64,000 nt of DNA. It comes from Actinomycetospora corticicola. GTDB taxonomy: Bacteria > Actinomycetota > Actinomycetes > Mycobacteriales > Pseudonocardiaceae. Of this stretch, positions 30,737 through 38,771 are shown in pieces. Under the pieces are notes generated by a model. The model was not told where the DNA came from and ran no database searches. It was given only the letters and a program-made list of their open reading frames with translations. Numbering within the stretch: the first letter of the stretch is position 1; each line of letters starts with the position of its first letter. The translations under genes were made by a program, and so were the position numbers. The DNA lies in contig NZ_JACCBN010000001.1 in the NCBI RefSeq assembly GCF_013409505.1, positions 4,526,001 through 4,590,000 on the forward strand, in the 5' to 3' direction.

Positions 30737-31656
30737 CACAGGTCCAGGACGAGGTGGTCGGTGGCGGCGCGCGAGACGCACGGCAGCATGCAGTCGCCGG
30801 CGGCCCGTTCGTGGTCGGCGAGGACCTGGTCACGGTGGTCGGGGACCCCGGCCAGCACGGTCGTCTCGCACGTCCCGCAGGTGCCGCGCTCGCACGAGGA
30901 CAGCGTCGTGGCCCCCTCGCGGCGCATCGCCTCCAGCACCGAGACCGACGCGTCCACCGTCACCGTGGTCCCGCTGCGCGCGAGCTCGACGGTGAAGGGC
31001 GTGTCGCGGACCGGCGCGGCGATCTCGGTGGTGGTGAACCGTTCGGTGCGCAGCCGGGCGGCGGGGACGAGGGCCTCGACGGCGGCCAGTAGTGGTGCAG
31101 GGCCGCAGGCGTAGACGACGGTGTCGTCGTCCACGGTCCCGAGCCACGACGCGAGGGGCAGCAGGCCCGCCTCGTCCTGCGGCACGACCGTGGCGTGCCC
31201 GGCCGGGAGCTCGTCGAGGAACGCCATGGACGCCCGCCGTCGTCCGCCGTAGAGCAGGGACCAGTCCGCGCCGAGCACCTCGGCCGCGGCGATCATCGGG
31301 AGCAGCGGCGTGACGCCGATGCCGCCGGCCACGAAGCGGTACCTCGGCGCGGGGACCAGCGGGAAGTGGTTGCGGGGGCCGCCGAGCTCGACCGGGTCGC
31401 CGACCGCGAGCACATCGTGCACGTAGCGGGAGCCGCCCCGCCCGTCCGGCTCGCGCAGCACTGCCACCCGGTACGACGACGGGTCCCACCGGTCGCCGCA
31501 CAACGAGTACTGCCGGGTCTCCCCGGAGCCGAGCGTCAGGTCGACGTGCGCGCCGGGGGTCCAGTCCGGCAGCCGCCCACCGTCGGGCCGTGCCAGGGTC
31601 AGGGCGACGACGCCGTCGGCGACGACGTCCTTGGCGGTCACCACCAACGAGGTCAT
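30736..31656 (-). CDS. PDR/VanB-type oxidoreductase with C-terminal [2Fe-2S] domain
   Basis: Protein of 306 residues that passes electrons from NAD(P)H through flavin to a plant-type ferredoxin domain. The flavin part has RQYSLCGD (about residues 48-55). The nucleotide part has FVAGGIGVTPLLPMI (about 108-122) and VYACGP (about 178-183). The C-terminal ferredoxin has SSCERGTCGTCETTVL plus a distant Cys, giving the four cluster ligands. Such phthalate-dioxygenase-reductase proteins can serve as the single redox partner of an oxygenase. It directly precedes and overlaps the CYP199-like P450, so the two probably form a two-component monooxygenase. Confidence 0.9.
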   Translation of the reverse strand: MTSLVVTAKDVVADGVVALTLARPDGGRLPDWTPGAHVDLTLGSGETRQYSLCGDRWDPSSYRVAVLREPDGRGGSRYVHDVLAVGDPVELGGPRNHFPLVPAPRYRFVAGGIGVTPLLPMIAAAEVLGADWSLLYGGRRRASMAFLDELPAGHATVVPQDEAGLLPLASWLGTVDDDTVVYACGPAPLLAAVEALVPAARLRTERFTTTEIAAPVRDTPFTVELARSGTTVTVDASVSVLEAMRREGATTLSSCERGTCGTCETTVLAGVPDHRDQVLADHERAAGDCMLPCVSRAATDHLVLDL

Positions 31657-31723
31657 GGCGGCAGCGTGCGTGGCGACCCGGCGGTGCCGGTAGCCCCCGA
31701 CCGTTGAATGGGCGGACCCGGCG

Positions 31724-32470
31724 TCAGGAAGTCCCCAGCCGGGCGCGGATGCGCCGGGCCGCCTCGGTCAGCGCGGGCACGGTGCGCGCGGCCTCGCCGT
31801 CGTTCGGCACCACGACCGACACCGCGGCGACCACGTGCCCCCCGGGGTCGCGGACGGGCACGGCGACGCCGGTGGCGTCGAGGTGGATGTAGCCGGGGCA
31901 GAGGGCCACGCCGCGATCGCGGACCTCGGCGAGCCGGGCCCGCAGCACGCCGGCGTCGGTGATCGTGTTCCGCGTGAAACCGGCCAACGGGCGCGCGAGG
32001 ACGCGCTCCTGCAGCGTGGTCGAGGCGAAGGCGAGCAGCACCAGTCCCGACGACGAGGCGTGCAGCGGGAGCCGGGCGGCGATCCGGGTCAGGTTGATCA
32101 CCGCGTGGTCGGCGGAGAGCCGTTCGACGAAGAGCACCTCGTCGCCGTCGAGCACCCCGAGCTGGGCGTGCTGGGCGATCGTGCGGTGCAGGTCCTCCAG
32201 CACCGGCATCGCGGTCTCGCGCAGCGAGAGAAAGGACGACGCCCGGGCCGCGAGCTCCCACAGGCGGGTGCCCACCCGCAGCCGCCGGTCGTCCCGCACG
32301 AGCAGCCCGTGCCCGACCAGCTCCGCGACCAGCCGGGACGCCGTCGCGGGCGGGAGGTCGGCCCGCCGGGCGATCTCGGTGACGGCGAGCGCCGGCGCCT
32401 CGGGCGTGAAGCACTCCAGGATGCGGACGATCCGCTCGAGCACCGACTCGCCGGAGTCGGACCGCGCCAT
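31724..32470 (-). CDS. IclR-family transcriptional regulator
   Basis: Protein of 248 residues. The winged HTH is at the N-terminus (ILECFTPEAPALAVTEIARR, then DLPPATASRLVAELVGHGLL, about residues 38-57). The effector domain has the typical GLVLLAF and CPGYIHLDATGVAVPV segments. IclR proteins such as PcaR and PobR control aromatic catabolism, and this one sits between the MFS transporter (TGATG overlap) and the reductase-P450 pair. A parS-like sequence (31966-31981) lies inside the gene. It probably senses the aromatic substrate of the cassette. Confidence 0.88.
   Translation of the reverse strand: MARSDSGESVLERIVRILECFTPEAPALAVTEIARRADLPPATASRLVAELVGHGLLVRDDRRLRVGTRLWELAARASSFLSLRETAMPVLEDLHRTIAQHAQLGVLDGDEVLFVERLSADHAVINLTRIAARLPLHASSSGLVLLAFASTTLQERVLARPLAGFTRNTITDAGVLRARLAEVRDRGVALCPGYIHLDATGVAVPVRDPGGHVVAAVSVVVPNDGEAARTVPALTEAARRIRARLGTS
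31966..31981. promoter_or_regulatory. parS-like site in the IclR gene
   Basis: TGTTCCGCGTGAAACC has one mismatch (A to G) to the 14-bp core GTTCCACGTGAAAC. It is intragenic and about 19 kb right of oriC. Weak ParB binding is possible. Confidence 0.4.
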
Positions 32471-33639
32471 CAGACGGTGCGGCGGCGGACCCGGAGCCCG
32501 CCGAACGCGGTGAGCGCGACCAGCACCGCGATCCCGAGGAACCCGCCGCCCAGCCCGAACGCGGCGGCGAGCACGCCGGTGAGGAACGGCCCGCCCGCCT
32601 CGCCGATCTCGCGGCCGATCTCCGCCGATCCCATCGTCTGCCCGATGCGCTCGGGCGGGCTCCACGCGGCCAGCACGGCGAACGCGACCGGGGTGATCAC
32701 GGCGGTCCCCAGCCCGATGACCGCCGCCGCGACGAGCAGACCGACGAGGTGTCCGACCACGGCGGGGACGGCCAGCCCGACGGCGGTGAGGAGGGTCCCG
32801 ACGACGAGGGCGGTGCGGTCGGGCAGCCGGCCCGCGTCGCGAATCCGGCCGACGATCGGCTGGCTCACGGCGGCGACGACGGCGAGCACGGAGACCGCGG
32901 CGCCGGTCGCGACCGGGGAGAGTCCGTCGGAGGCCCCGACCAGCGGCAGGAAGCCCACCCCGCAGGAGAGCGCGGCGGCGCTGGAGGCCAACGCGAGGGT
33001 GGGCGGGAGGAAGCCGGGGTCGGCGAGTCCCCGCAGGGCCTGCCCGAGACCCTGACGGCGACGGGGGAGCGGCGGCGGGTCGGGCACCAGGATCACGGCC
33101 CAGACGAACACCGCGATCGCGAGAACGGTCAGCACCGTGAACAGCAGCGGGTAGCCGCCGGCGGCGACGAGGACGCCCCCGAGCAGCGGACCCGCCGTGT
33201 ACCCGAGGCCCTTCCAGGCGCCGTACCCGCCGAAGGCGCGGCCCTGCCCCGTCGACGGGGCGATCCGGCCGATGAGCGCCCCGGCGGACGGGGAGAACGC
33301 GGCGGCGGCCGCACCCTGCGCGAAGCGGGCCAGTCCGAGCAGCGCGGGGTTGCCCACGAGCACGAACGCCGCGGAGGCGAGGGCGAAGCCGAACAGCCCG
33401 CCGAGCAGCACCGGCCGCAGGCCCACGCGGTCGGCGAGGGCGCCGAAGACCGGCTTGAGCACGATCTCGGCGCCGTCGTAGAGCGCGAGCAGGATGCCGA
33501 GGGTGACGAGCTGTTCGCCGAGGTCGCCGGTGAACCCGAGATTGGCCGCGATGCCGTGCGACCCGAAGGCGGTGACGAACCCGGCCGCGTAGAGGGGCAG
33601 GATCGCCCCGCGCGACGCGGTGCCGGCTGCTTCGCTCAC
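32470..33639 (-). CDS. MFS transporter of the P450 cassette
   Basis: Membrane protein of 389 residues with 12 predicted helices. The loop GALADRVGLRPVLLGGLFG (about residues 66-84) between helices 2 and 3 is the MFS signature, and PSAGALIGRIAP follows in helix 4-5. It is the first gene of the leftward cassette MFS-IclR-reductase-P450. Uptake of an aromatic acid or export of its product is likely, but the substrate is not readable. GTG start. Confidence 0.88.
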   Translation of the reverse strand: MSEAAGTASRGAILPLYAAGFVTAFGSHGIAANLGFTGDLGEQLVTLGILLALYDGAEIVLKPVFGALADRVGLRPVLLGGLFGFALASAAFVLVGNPALLGLARFAQGAAAAAFSPSAGALIGRIAPSTGQGRAFGGYGAWKGLGYTAGPLLGGVLVAAGGYPLLFTVLTVLAIAVFVWAVILVPDPPPLPRRRQGLGQALRGLADPGFLPPTLALASSAAALSCGVGFLPLVGASDGLSPVATGAAVSVLAVVAAVSQPIVGRIRDAGRLPDRTALVVGTLLTAVGLAVPAVVGHLVGLLVAAAVIGLGTAVITPVAFAVLAAWSPPERIGQTMGSAEIGREIGEAGGPFLTGVLAAAFGLGGGFLGIAVLVALTAFGGLRVRRRTV

Positions 33640-33667
33640 ACCCCCATCACACCAGGAACCCGGACCG

Positions 33668-34078
33668 TCAGTCCCGCGGCTGCGCGATGTTGACCAGCCA
33701 GGTCACCCCGAACCGGTCGGTGCACTGCCCGAACTCGTCGCCCCACATCTGCTTCTCCAGCGGTACCGACACGGTGCCGCCGTCGGACAGTCGGGCGAAC
33801 CAGTCGCGCAGTCGGTCGCCGTCGTCGCCGGAGAGGCTCACCGAGACCGAGGAGCCGGAGGGCCGGTCCATGCCGGGCGGGGTGTCGGAGGCCATCAGCA
33901 CGAGGCCCTGCTCGGTCTCCAGTTGCGCGTGCATGACGCCGGTGGCCTCGGGTCCCTCGGCGCCCATGTCACCGAAGGTCATCACGTTCAGCGTGCCGCC
34001 GAGGACGTCCCGGTAGTGCTCCATGGCGTCGCGGGCGGAGTCGGCGAAGTGCAGGTAGGGGTTGAGGTGGATGCCCAT
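33668..34078 (-). CDS. VOC/PhnB-like glyoxalase-fold protein
   Basis: Protein of 136 residues of the PhnB-like vicinal oxygen chelate group. The start GIHLNPYLHFADSARDAMEH and the end DRFGVTWLVNIAQP are typical. These proteins include 3-demethylubiquinone methyltransferase-like folds with unknown reactions. TAACAT stands 6 nt before the ATG at 34078, so the transcript may be leaderless. It is not clearly linked to its neighbours. Confidence 0.85.
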   Translation of the reverse strand: MGIHLNPYLHFADSARDAMEHYRDVLGGTLNVMTFGDMGAEGPEATGVMHAQLETEQGLVLMASDTPPGMDRPSGSSVSVSLSGDDGDRLRDWFARLSDGGTVSVPLEKQMWGDEFGQCTDRFGVTWLVNIAQPRD

Positions 34079-34284
34079 GGAGGGATGTTAGCCAGATCAC
34101 AGCGGGTGGTGGACGCCCGACGCGGCGTGGTCGCCCGGTCCGCCTCCACCGGCACGACGAGCGTCGCCGAGGCGGGGGCGGGGCCGGACGAGGCCTGGCG
34201 CAGCAGGGCGAACTCCACCGCGGCGGCCGCCAGGACGAGGACGACCGCCATCGCCACCAGGACGGGCGTGCTCCGGCGCCTCAC
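33988..34284 (-). CDS. Possible small single-pass membrane protein
   Basis: A 98-codon frame starts with the GTG at 34284, overlapping the previous stop as GTGA. It has a basic start (RRRSTPV) and a strong membrane segment (LVAMAVVLVLAAAAVEFALL). After a short Pro/Ala linker the frame runs 91 bp into the VOC gene in another frame, and that last third reads like a shadow. Either a short membrane protein with an overlapping 3' end or a decayed gene. Evidence is weak. Confidence 0.35.
   Translation of the reverse strand: MRRRSTPVLVAMAVVLVLAAAAVEFALLRQASSGPAPASATLVVPVEADRATTPRRASTTRCDLANIPPWASTSTPTCTSPTPPATPWSTTGTSSAAR
34085..34090 (-). promoter_or_regulatory. -10 element (TAACAT) of the VOC gene
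   Basis: Read on the minus strand, TAACAT ends 6 nt before the ATG at 34078. This gives the VOC gene its own leaderless-type promoter. Confidence 0.45.
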
Positions 34285-34688
34285 ATGGTCAGTATGCCCG
34301 GTTCGTCCCATCGGAGACCCGGCGCGGTCGGGCGATACGTACCGAACGACCAGCGGTTCCCCTCGGCGTCCCGCACGGCGAACTCCCGCGAGCCGTAGTC
34401 CTGGTCGGTGAGCTCCTGCACGACGTCGCCACCGGCCGCCACGACGCGGGCGTGGTGGGAATCCGGGTCGTCGAGCACGAGGTAGGTGACGGCGCGCCCG
34501 GTGTCCCAGGGGTCGTCGGCCGTGCGGGGGCCGAGCAGCACGGCGCCGTCGCCCCAGAACAGCTCGGCGTGTCCGGGGGAGACGTGGCCGGCGGTCAGAC
34601 CCAGGACCTCGGTGAGCCACCGGGCCAGGGCGAGGACGTCGTCGGAGCGGAGCGTCACGCAGATCATGCGCACGATGGTCGGGCGCAC
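34281..34688 (-). CDS. VOC-family glyoxalase/dioxygenase-fold protein
   Basis: Protein of 135 residues. CVTLRSDDVLALARWLTEVLG (split by the N-terminal strand and helix) and the C-terminal REFAVRDAEGNRWSFGTY (about residues 101-118) show the paired beta-alpha-beta-beta-beta modules of the VOC fold. It resembles glyoxalase-like proteins of actinobacteria with unknown substrate. GTG at 34688; an ATG seven codons in (34667) is an alternative start. Confidence 0.75.
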   Translation of the reverse strand: MRPTIVRMICVTLRSDDVLALARWLTEVLGLTAGHVSPGHAELFWGDGAVLLGPRTADDPWDTGRAVTYLVLDDPDSHHARVVAAGGDVVQELTDQDYGSREFAVRDAEGNRWSFGTYRPTAPGLRWDEPGILTM

Positions 34689-34733
34689 GACCCGACGGTG
34701 TCTTGGACGTCGGGGACCTCGATCGTCCTGGGC

Positions 34734-35534
34734 TCAGCCGTGCTCGACCTCGGCGGGGTCCACCGCGACCGTGCTCCACCCGAGCCGGTACGCCGTCGGG
34801 GAGCAGCCGGCGAGAGCCGCGAACTCCCGGTCGAGGTGCGCGTGGTCGGCGAACCCGCAGGCGGCCGCGACGTCCGCGACGGAGGACGGGACCGCGGGCG
34901 TCCCCGGCGGGGGGACGAGCAGGTCCGCGGCCCGACGGAACCGCAGCACGCGGCCCGCCGTCGTGGGGGACAGCCCGACCTGCGCGGAGAACCGGCGGGA
35001 CAGGTGGCGTCGGCTCCACCCGACCTCGTCGGCCAGCGCCGCGACCGGGGTGCGGCCCGACGACCGCTCCAGGCGCCACCACGCCCGGGCGACCTCGGCG
35101 TCGGCGCCGCGGCCCGACGTCGCGAGCCGACCCTCGAGGACGGCGACCACCGCGGCCAGCCGGGCCGACCACGACGGCAGGTCGGCCAGCCGCCCGGGCA
35201 GTCGGGCGAGCTCCGGGTCGAGTTCGTCGAGGGCGACGAGGCCCGGGAGGGCGACCCCGAACAGCCGGAACGCGCCCAGCGGCGTCAGGTCGGCCTGCAC
35301 GCCGGCCTGGTGTCCGGCGAACTCGGTGAGCGCGGCGGCGTCGGTGAGGCCGCCGACGAACGCCGCGCGTCCGGTGCCGTCCACGCGCAGCGGATCGGCG
35401 AGCCCGACGACCAGCGTGCAGGTCGACGTCGGGGCCTGCCGCCGCCGGACCACCGTCGCCGAGACCTCGTCGTAGGCCACCAACCGCCGCACCACCCCGC
35501 GCAACGACGGCGGGACGACGGCGAGGCGGAACAT
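34734..35534 (-). CDS. AraC-family transcriptional regulator
   Basis: Protein of 266 residues. The C-terminal double HTH is clear: VAALADEVGWSRRHLSRRF (about residues 165-183) and SVADVAAACGFADHAHLDREF (about 218-238), followed by GCSPTAYR. The N-terminal part resembles the DUF6597-type sensor domain. It diverges from the amidase gene with 29 bp between the starts, so it may control that gene. Confidence 0.85.
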   Translation of the reverse strand: MFRLAVVPPSLRGVVRRLVAYDEVSATVVRRRQAPTSTCTLVVGLADPLRVDGTGRAAFVGGLTDAAALTEFAGHQAGVQADLTPLGAFRLFGVALPGLVALDELDPELARLPGRLADLPSWSARLAAVVAVLEGRLATSGRGADAEVARAWWRLERSSGRTPVAALADEVGWSRRHLSRRFSAQVGLSPTTAGRVLRFRRAADLLVPPPGTPAVPSSVADVAAACGFADHAHLDREFAALAGCSPTAYRLGWSTVAVDPAEVEHG

Positions 35535-35550
35535 CCGGTGATGATGCCGC

Positions 35551-35556
35551 TAGCGT
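35551..35556 (+). promoter_or_regulatory. -10 element (TAGCGT) of the amidase gene
   Basis: TAGCGT ends 7 nt before the GTG at 35564, which fits leaderless transcription and favours that start over the GTG at 35555. Confidence 0.5.
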
Positions 35557-35563
35557 GCCGCCC

Positions 35564-36835
35564 GTGTCCGCCCCCGATGAGGTTCGCACCGCCGTCCGCA
35601 GCGCGATCCGTCGTGCGCACGAGACGCAACCGACGCTCAACGCCTTCGTCTCGATCGTCGAGGACCCGCCCTCGCCCGGGCCGGGAGCGTCGCCGCTGCA
35701 GGGGCTGCCGATCGCGATCAAGGACGACGTCGGCGTGGCCGGGGAGGTGACCGGCCGGGGCAGCCGGGCCTTCACGACGCCGGAGGCGGCCGACGACTCC
35801 TTCCTGGCCGCGATCCGCCGGGCCGGGATGGTGCCGATCGGACGCACCACGCTCCCCGAACTGGCGGCCTTCGGCGTCACCGACTCCGCCGCGCGGGGCG
35901 TCACCCGCAACCCGCTCGCCCTCGGGCACACCCCGGGCGGGTCATCGGGCGGGTCGGCGGCGGCCGTCGCGGCCGGGGTCGTGGACCTCGCGACGGCGAG
36001 CGACGGGGCCGGGTCGATCCGCATCCCGGCGGCCTGCTGCGGGCTGCCGGGCTTCAAGCCGACGACGGGGACGATGCCGGGGCCCGGGGGCTGGCGCGGC
36101 CTCGCGACGGTCGGGTGCCTCACCCGGGAGCTGGCGCTCGCGGCGTCGTTCTACGACGCCGTCGGGTCCTTCGGCACCTCGCTGCGGGACGCGCTCGACG
36201 TCGAGCCGGGCCGGCTGCGCGTCGGCGTGGCCGTCGACCCGCTCCCCGTGGCGCCGCCGCTGCCGCTCGACCCGTACGTCGGTGGCGCGGTCCGGCTCGT
36301 CGCCGACCGGCTCGCCGCGGCCGGACACCGCGTCGTCCCCGTGCGGATGCGGCCCGACCGCGCCCGGGCGGCCGCGCTCGCCGTCGTGACGCGGATGCTG
36401 CGGGGGCTCGCGGACGCGGCGGCCGGGGCCGACCACCCGGAGCGCCTCGAGCCGCGGATCGCCGACCTCGTCCGGGCCGGTTCGCTGATCCCCGAGTCGG
36501 TGGCGGCGGCCGCGCAGGCCCACGGGCAGCGGCTCGGCGACCGGCTGCTCGACCAGCTCGGGGACGTCGACGTGCTGCTCACCCCGACGATGCGGGGGAC
36601 CGCGCCGCTGGTCGACCGGTGGGGCGGCCCGGACCGCAACGGCCTGCTGACCCTCACCGCGATGGGCCGCTTCTACGGGCACACCCCCCTCTACAACCAC
36701 ACCGGGCAGCCCGCGGTCACCCTCCCCGTGGACACCGGAGCGCCCCTTCCCGCCGCGGTGCAGCTGGCGGCGGCCCCGAGGCGCGACGCCCTGCTGATGG
36801 CCGTGGCGGGGCAGGTGCAGCGGGCCCTGCGCTGA
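35564..36835 (+). CDS. Amidase-signature family protein
   Basis: Amidase of about 423 residues. The catalytic Lys lies in GLPIAIKDDVG (about residues 46-56). The Gly/Ser-rich signature [20 protein letters not shown] (about 122-141) holds the first catalytic Ser, and DGAGSIRIPAACCGLPGFKP (about 147-166) holds the second. Members hydrolyse amides such as nitrile-derived amides, indoleacetamide or the Glu-tRNA(Gln) partner reaction; this single-chain form is not GatA. The length is slightly short for the family. It is divergent from the AraC regulator. Confidence 0.87.
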   Translation: MSAPDEVRTAVRSAIRRAHETQPTLNAFVSIVEDPPSPGPGASPLQGLPIAIKDDVGVAGEVTGRGSRAFTTPEAADDSFLAAIRRAGMVPIGRTTLPELAAFGVTDSAARGVTRNPLALGHTPGGSSGGSAAAVAAGVVDLATASDGAGSIRIPAACCGLPGFKPTTGTMPGPGGWRGLATVGCLTRELALAASFYDAVGSFGTSLRDALDVEPGRLRVGVAVDPLPVAPPLPLDPYVGGAVRLVADRLAAAGHRVVPVRMRPDRARAAALAVVTRMLRGLADAAAGADHPERLEPRIADLVRAGSLIPESVAAAAQAHGQRLGDRLLDQLGDVDVLLTPTMRGTAPLVDRWGGPDRNGLLTLTAMGRFYGHTPLYNHTGQPAVTLPVDTGAPLPAAVQLAAAPRRDALLMAVAGQVQRALR

Positions 36836-36844
36836 CCTCGGTGC

Positions 36845-37246
36845 CTACCGGCCGGCGCACTCCGTCGGGTGGGACTCGCAGTAGGGCGTCATCCCCGGGA
36901 AGCGGCCGCGGTGGTCGGCGACCCACTGGTAGACGCGCTCCTGGAGCCCCGCCGTCGCGCGGTAGACCGTCGACGGCAGCCGCGTCCCGGTCACGGTGTC
37001 GAGCACCGCGTTGACCGCCGCGGCGCCCTCGAGGCGCACGCCGTCGGGCCCCCGCCACTGCACGGCCTCCGCGCAGGTCGCGGCGTCGGTGCCGATCGAC
37101 TCGGGCACGCCCGGCTCCTGGTAGGGCCGCTGCTCGATGCGGCCACGGCGGTCCAGCGCGCGGACCCAGCCGACGCTGCGGGTGCAGAAGCCGCACCGGC
37201 CGTCGAAAACGAGCAAACCAGCGCGGCAGGGATCCGGCGGAGTCAT
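36845..37246 (-). CDS. DCC-family thiol-disulfide oxidoreductase-like protein (DUF393)
   Basis: Protein of 133 residues. The signature VFDGRCGFCTRSVGWVRALD (about residues 13-32) holds the DxxCxxC core of the DCC family, related to thioredoxin-fold proteins. Substrates are unknown. TAACCT stands 7 nt before the ATG at 37246, so the mRNA may be leaderless. It is divergent from the monooxygenase gene across 24 bp. Confidence 0.85.
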   Translation of the reverse strand: MTPPDPCRAGLLVFDGRCGFCTRSVGWVRALDRRGRIEQRPYQEPGVPESIGTDAATCAEAVQWRGPDGVRLEGAAAVNAVLDTVTGTRLPSTVYRATAGLQERVYQWVADHRGRFPGMTPYCESHPTECAGR

Positions 37247-37253
37247 GACTCCC

Positions 37254-37263
37254 AGGTTAGGTT
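37254..37263. promoter_or_regulatory. Overlapping divergent -10 elements
   Basis: AGGTTAGGTT contains TAGGTT on the plus strand (37258-37263, 7 nt before the ATG at 37271) and TAACCT on the minus strand (37254-37259, 7 nt before the ATG at 37246). The two hexamers share 2 bp, so polymerase can use only one direction at a time. Confidence 0.5.
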
Positions 37264-37270
37264 CCCCGGC

Positions 37271-38743
37271 ATGACCAGGCGCGTGGTGATCATCGGAGCG
37301 GGGTTCGGTGGGATCGGGGCAGCCATCGAGCTGCGGGCCCACGGCTACACGGACGTGACGATCCTCGACGCCGCGCCCGGCATCGGCGGAACGTGGCTCG
37401 CGAACACCTATCCCGGCGCGGCCTGCGACGTGCCGAGCCACCTGTACTCGTACTCGTTCGCGCAGAAGCGCTCCTGGTCGCGGCTCTGCTCCCCGCAGGA
37501 GGAGATCCTCGAGTACCTGCGCAACGTGGCCCGCGAGCACTCGGTGGACCAGCTCGTCCGGCCGAACACCAAGGTCACGGCCTGCCGCTGGGACGACGAC
37601 GCCCGGCTGTGGCGCGTCGCGACCGAGCAGGGCGACGAGTACACCGCCGACGCCGTGGTGATCGCGACCGGCCAGCTCGCGCAGCCCTCGATCCCGAACA
37701 TCCCGGGGCGCGAGGACTTCGCCGGGAAGGAGTTCCACTCGGCGGAGTGGGACCACGAGCACGACCTGACGGGCCGGAAGGTCGCCGTGATCGGCACGGG
37801 GGCGAGTGCCGTGCAGTTCGTGCCGGCGATCGCGCCCGTCGTCGGGAGGATGTCGGTGTTCCAGCGCACCGGGAACTGGTTCCTGCCGCGCAAGAACCTG
37901 CCCTACCCGCGGTCGGTCCAGCGGCTGATCAAGGCGCCCGGCGTGCAGAAGCTGCGGCGGTGGGGCCTCAAGCGGCTCTACCTCGAGTCGTTGACGCTCT
38001 CGATCCGCCACCCGCGGACCGTCGGGCCGGTGCTGAAGCTCAAGTCGCAGATCTTCATGCGGCACCAGCTGCGCGACCCCGAGGTGCGTCGCAAGGTCTG
38101 GCCCGACTACACCTTCGGGTGCAAGCGGGTGCTGTTCAGCTCCTACTGGCTGCCCGCGCTGCAGCGCGACAACGTCGAGGTCGTCACCGACTCGGTGGAG
38201 CGCATCGAGGCCGACGGCGTCCGGACGGCCGACGGCCGGCTGCACGAGGTCGACACCATCATCTGGGGCACGGGCTTCCGGACGACGAGCTTCATGTTCC
38301 CCATGGAGGTCGTCGGGCGGGAGGAGCGGTCGCTGCGCGAGGAGTGGGCGGACGGCCCGCACGCGCACCTGGGGATGACGGTGCCGGGCTTCCCGAACCT
38401 GTTCGTCATGTACGGCCCGAACACGAACACCTCGGGCGGGTCGATCATCGTCTACCTGGAGTCGCAGGCGCGGTACGTGCGCACGGCGTTGCAGGAGGCC
38501 GACCGTCGCGGGGCCGCGGCGGCGGATGTCCGCCCCGAGGTGGAGGCGGCGTCCGACGCCGAGGTCCAGGCACGGTTCGAGGGCACGGCCTGGCAGGCGT
38601 GCGACTCCTGGTACCGCGACGAGACCGGCCGGATCATCACCAACTGGCCCGGCTACATGCACGAGTACGAGAAGGCGACCGAGGCGATCGACCCGTCCGA
38701 GTACCTGTGGCTGGAGCCAGGTGAGCAGAAAGTGGGGTCATAG
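37271..38743 (+). CDS. Baeyer-Villiger-type flavin monooxygenase
   Basis: Protein of 490 residues. FAD Rossmann motif VVIIGAGFGGIGAAIELRAH (about residues 5-24), then the BVMO fingerprint FxGxxxHxxxWD as FAGKEFHSAEWD (about 154-165), then the NADPH loop VAVIGTGASAVQFVPAI (about 174-190). Such enzymes insert oxygen into ketones or oxidise heteroatoms; 4-hydroxyacetophenone and cyclic-ketone monooxygenases are relatives. The substrate is unknown. The ATG at 37271 follows TAGGTT by 7 nt. The stop codon lies in the loop of a terminator hairpin. Confidence 0.9.
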   Translation: MTRRVVIIGAGFGGIGAAIELRAHGYTDVTILDAAPGIGGTWLANTYPGAACDVPSHLYSYSFAQKRSWSRLCSPQEEILEYLRNVAREHSVDQLVRPNTKVTACRWDDDARLWRVATEQGDEYTADAVVIATGQLAQPSIPNIPGREDFAGKEFHSAEWDHEHDLTGRKVAVIGTGASAVQFVPAIAPVVGRMSVFQRTGNWFLPRKNLPYPRSVQRLIKAPGVQKLRRWGLKRLYLESLTLSIRHPRTVGPVLKLKSQIFMRHQLRDPEVRRKVWPDYTFGCKRVLFSSYWLPALQRDNVEVVTDSVERIEADGVRTADGRLHEVDTIIWGTGFRTTSFMFPMEVVGREERSLREEWADGPHAHLGMTVPGFPNLFVMYGPNTNTSGGSIIVYLESQARYVRTALQEADRRGAAAADVRPEVEAASDAEVQARFEGTAWQACDSWYRDETGRIITNWPGYMHEYEKATEAIDPSEYLWLEPGEQKVGS

Positions 38744-38760
38744 GCCCACTTTCTGCTCAC
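38721..38760. terminator. Terminator hairpin with the stop codon in its loop
   Basis: Perfect 16-nt arms at 38721-38736 and 38745-38760 enclose 8 nt that contain the TAG stop of the monooxygenase. It also serves the convergent SDR gene ending at 38772. Confidence 0.75.
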
Positions 38761-38771
38761 GTGAGCTTCGC

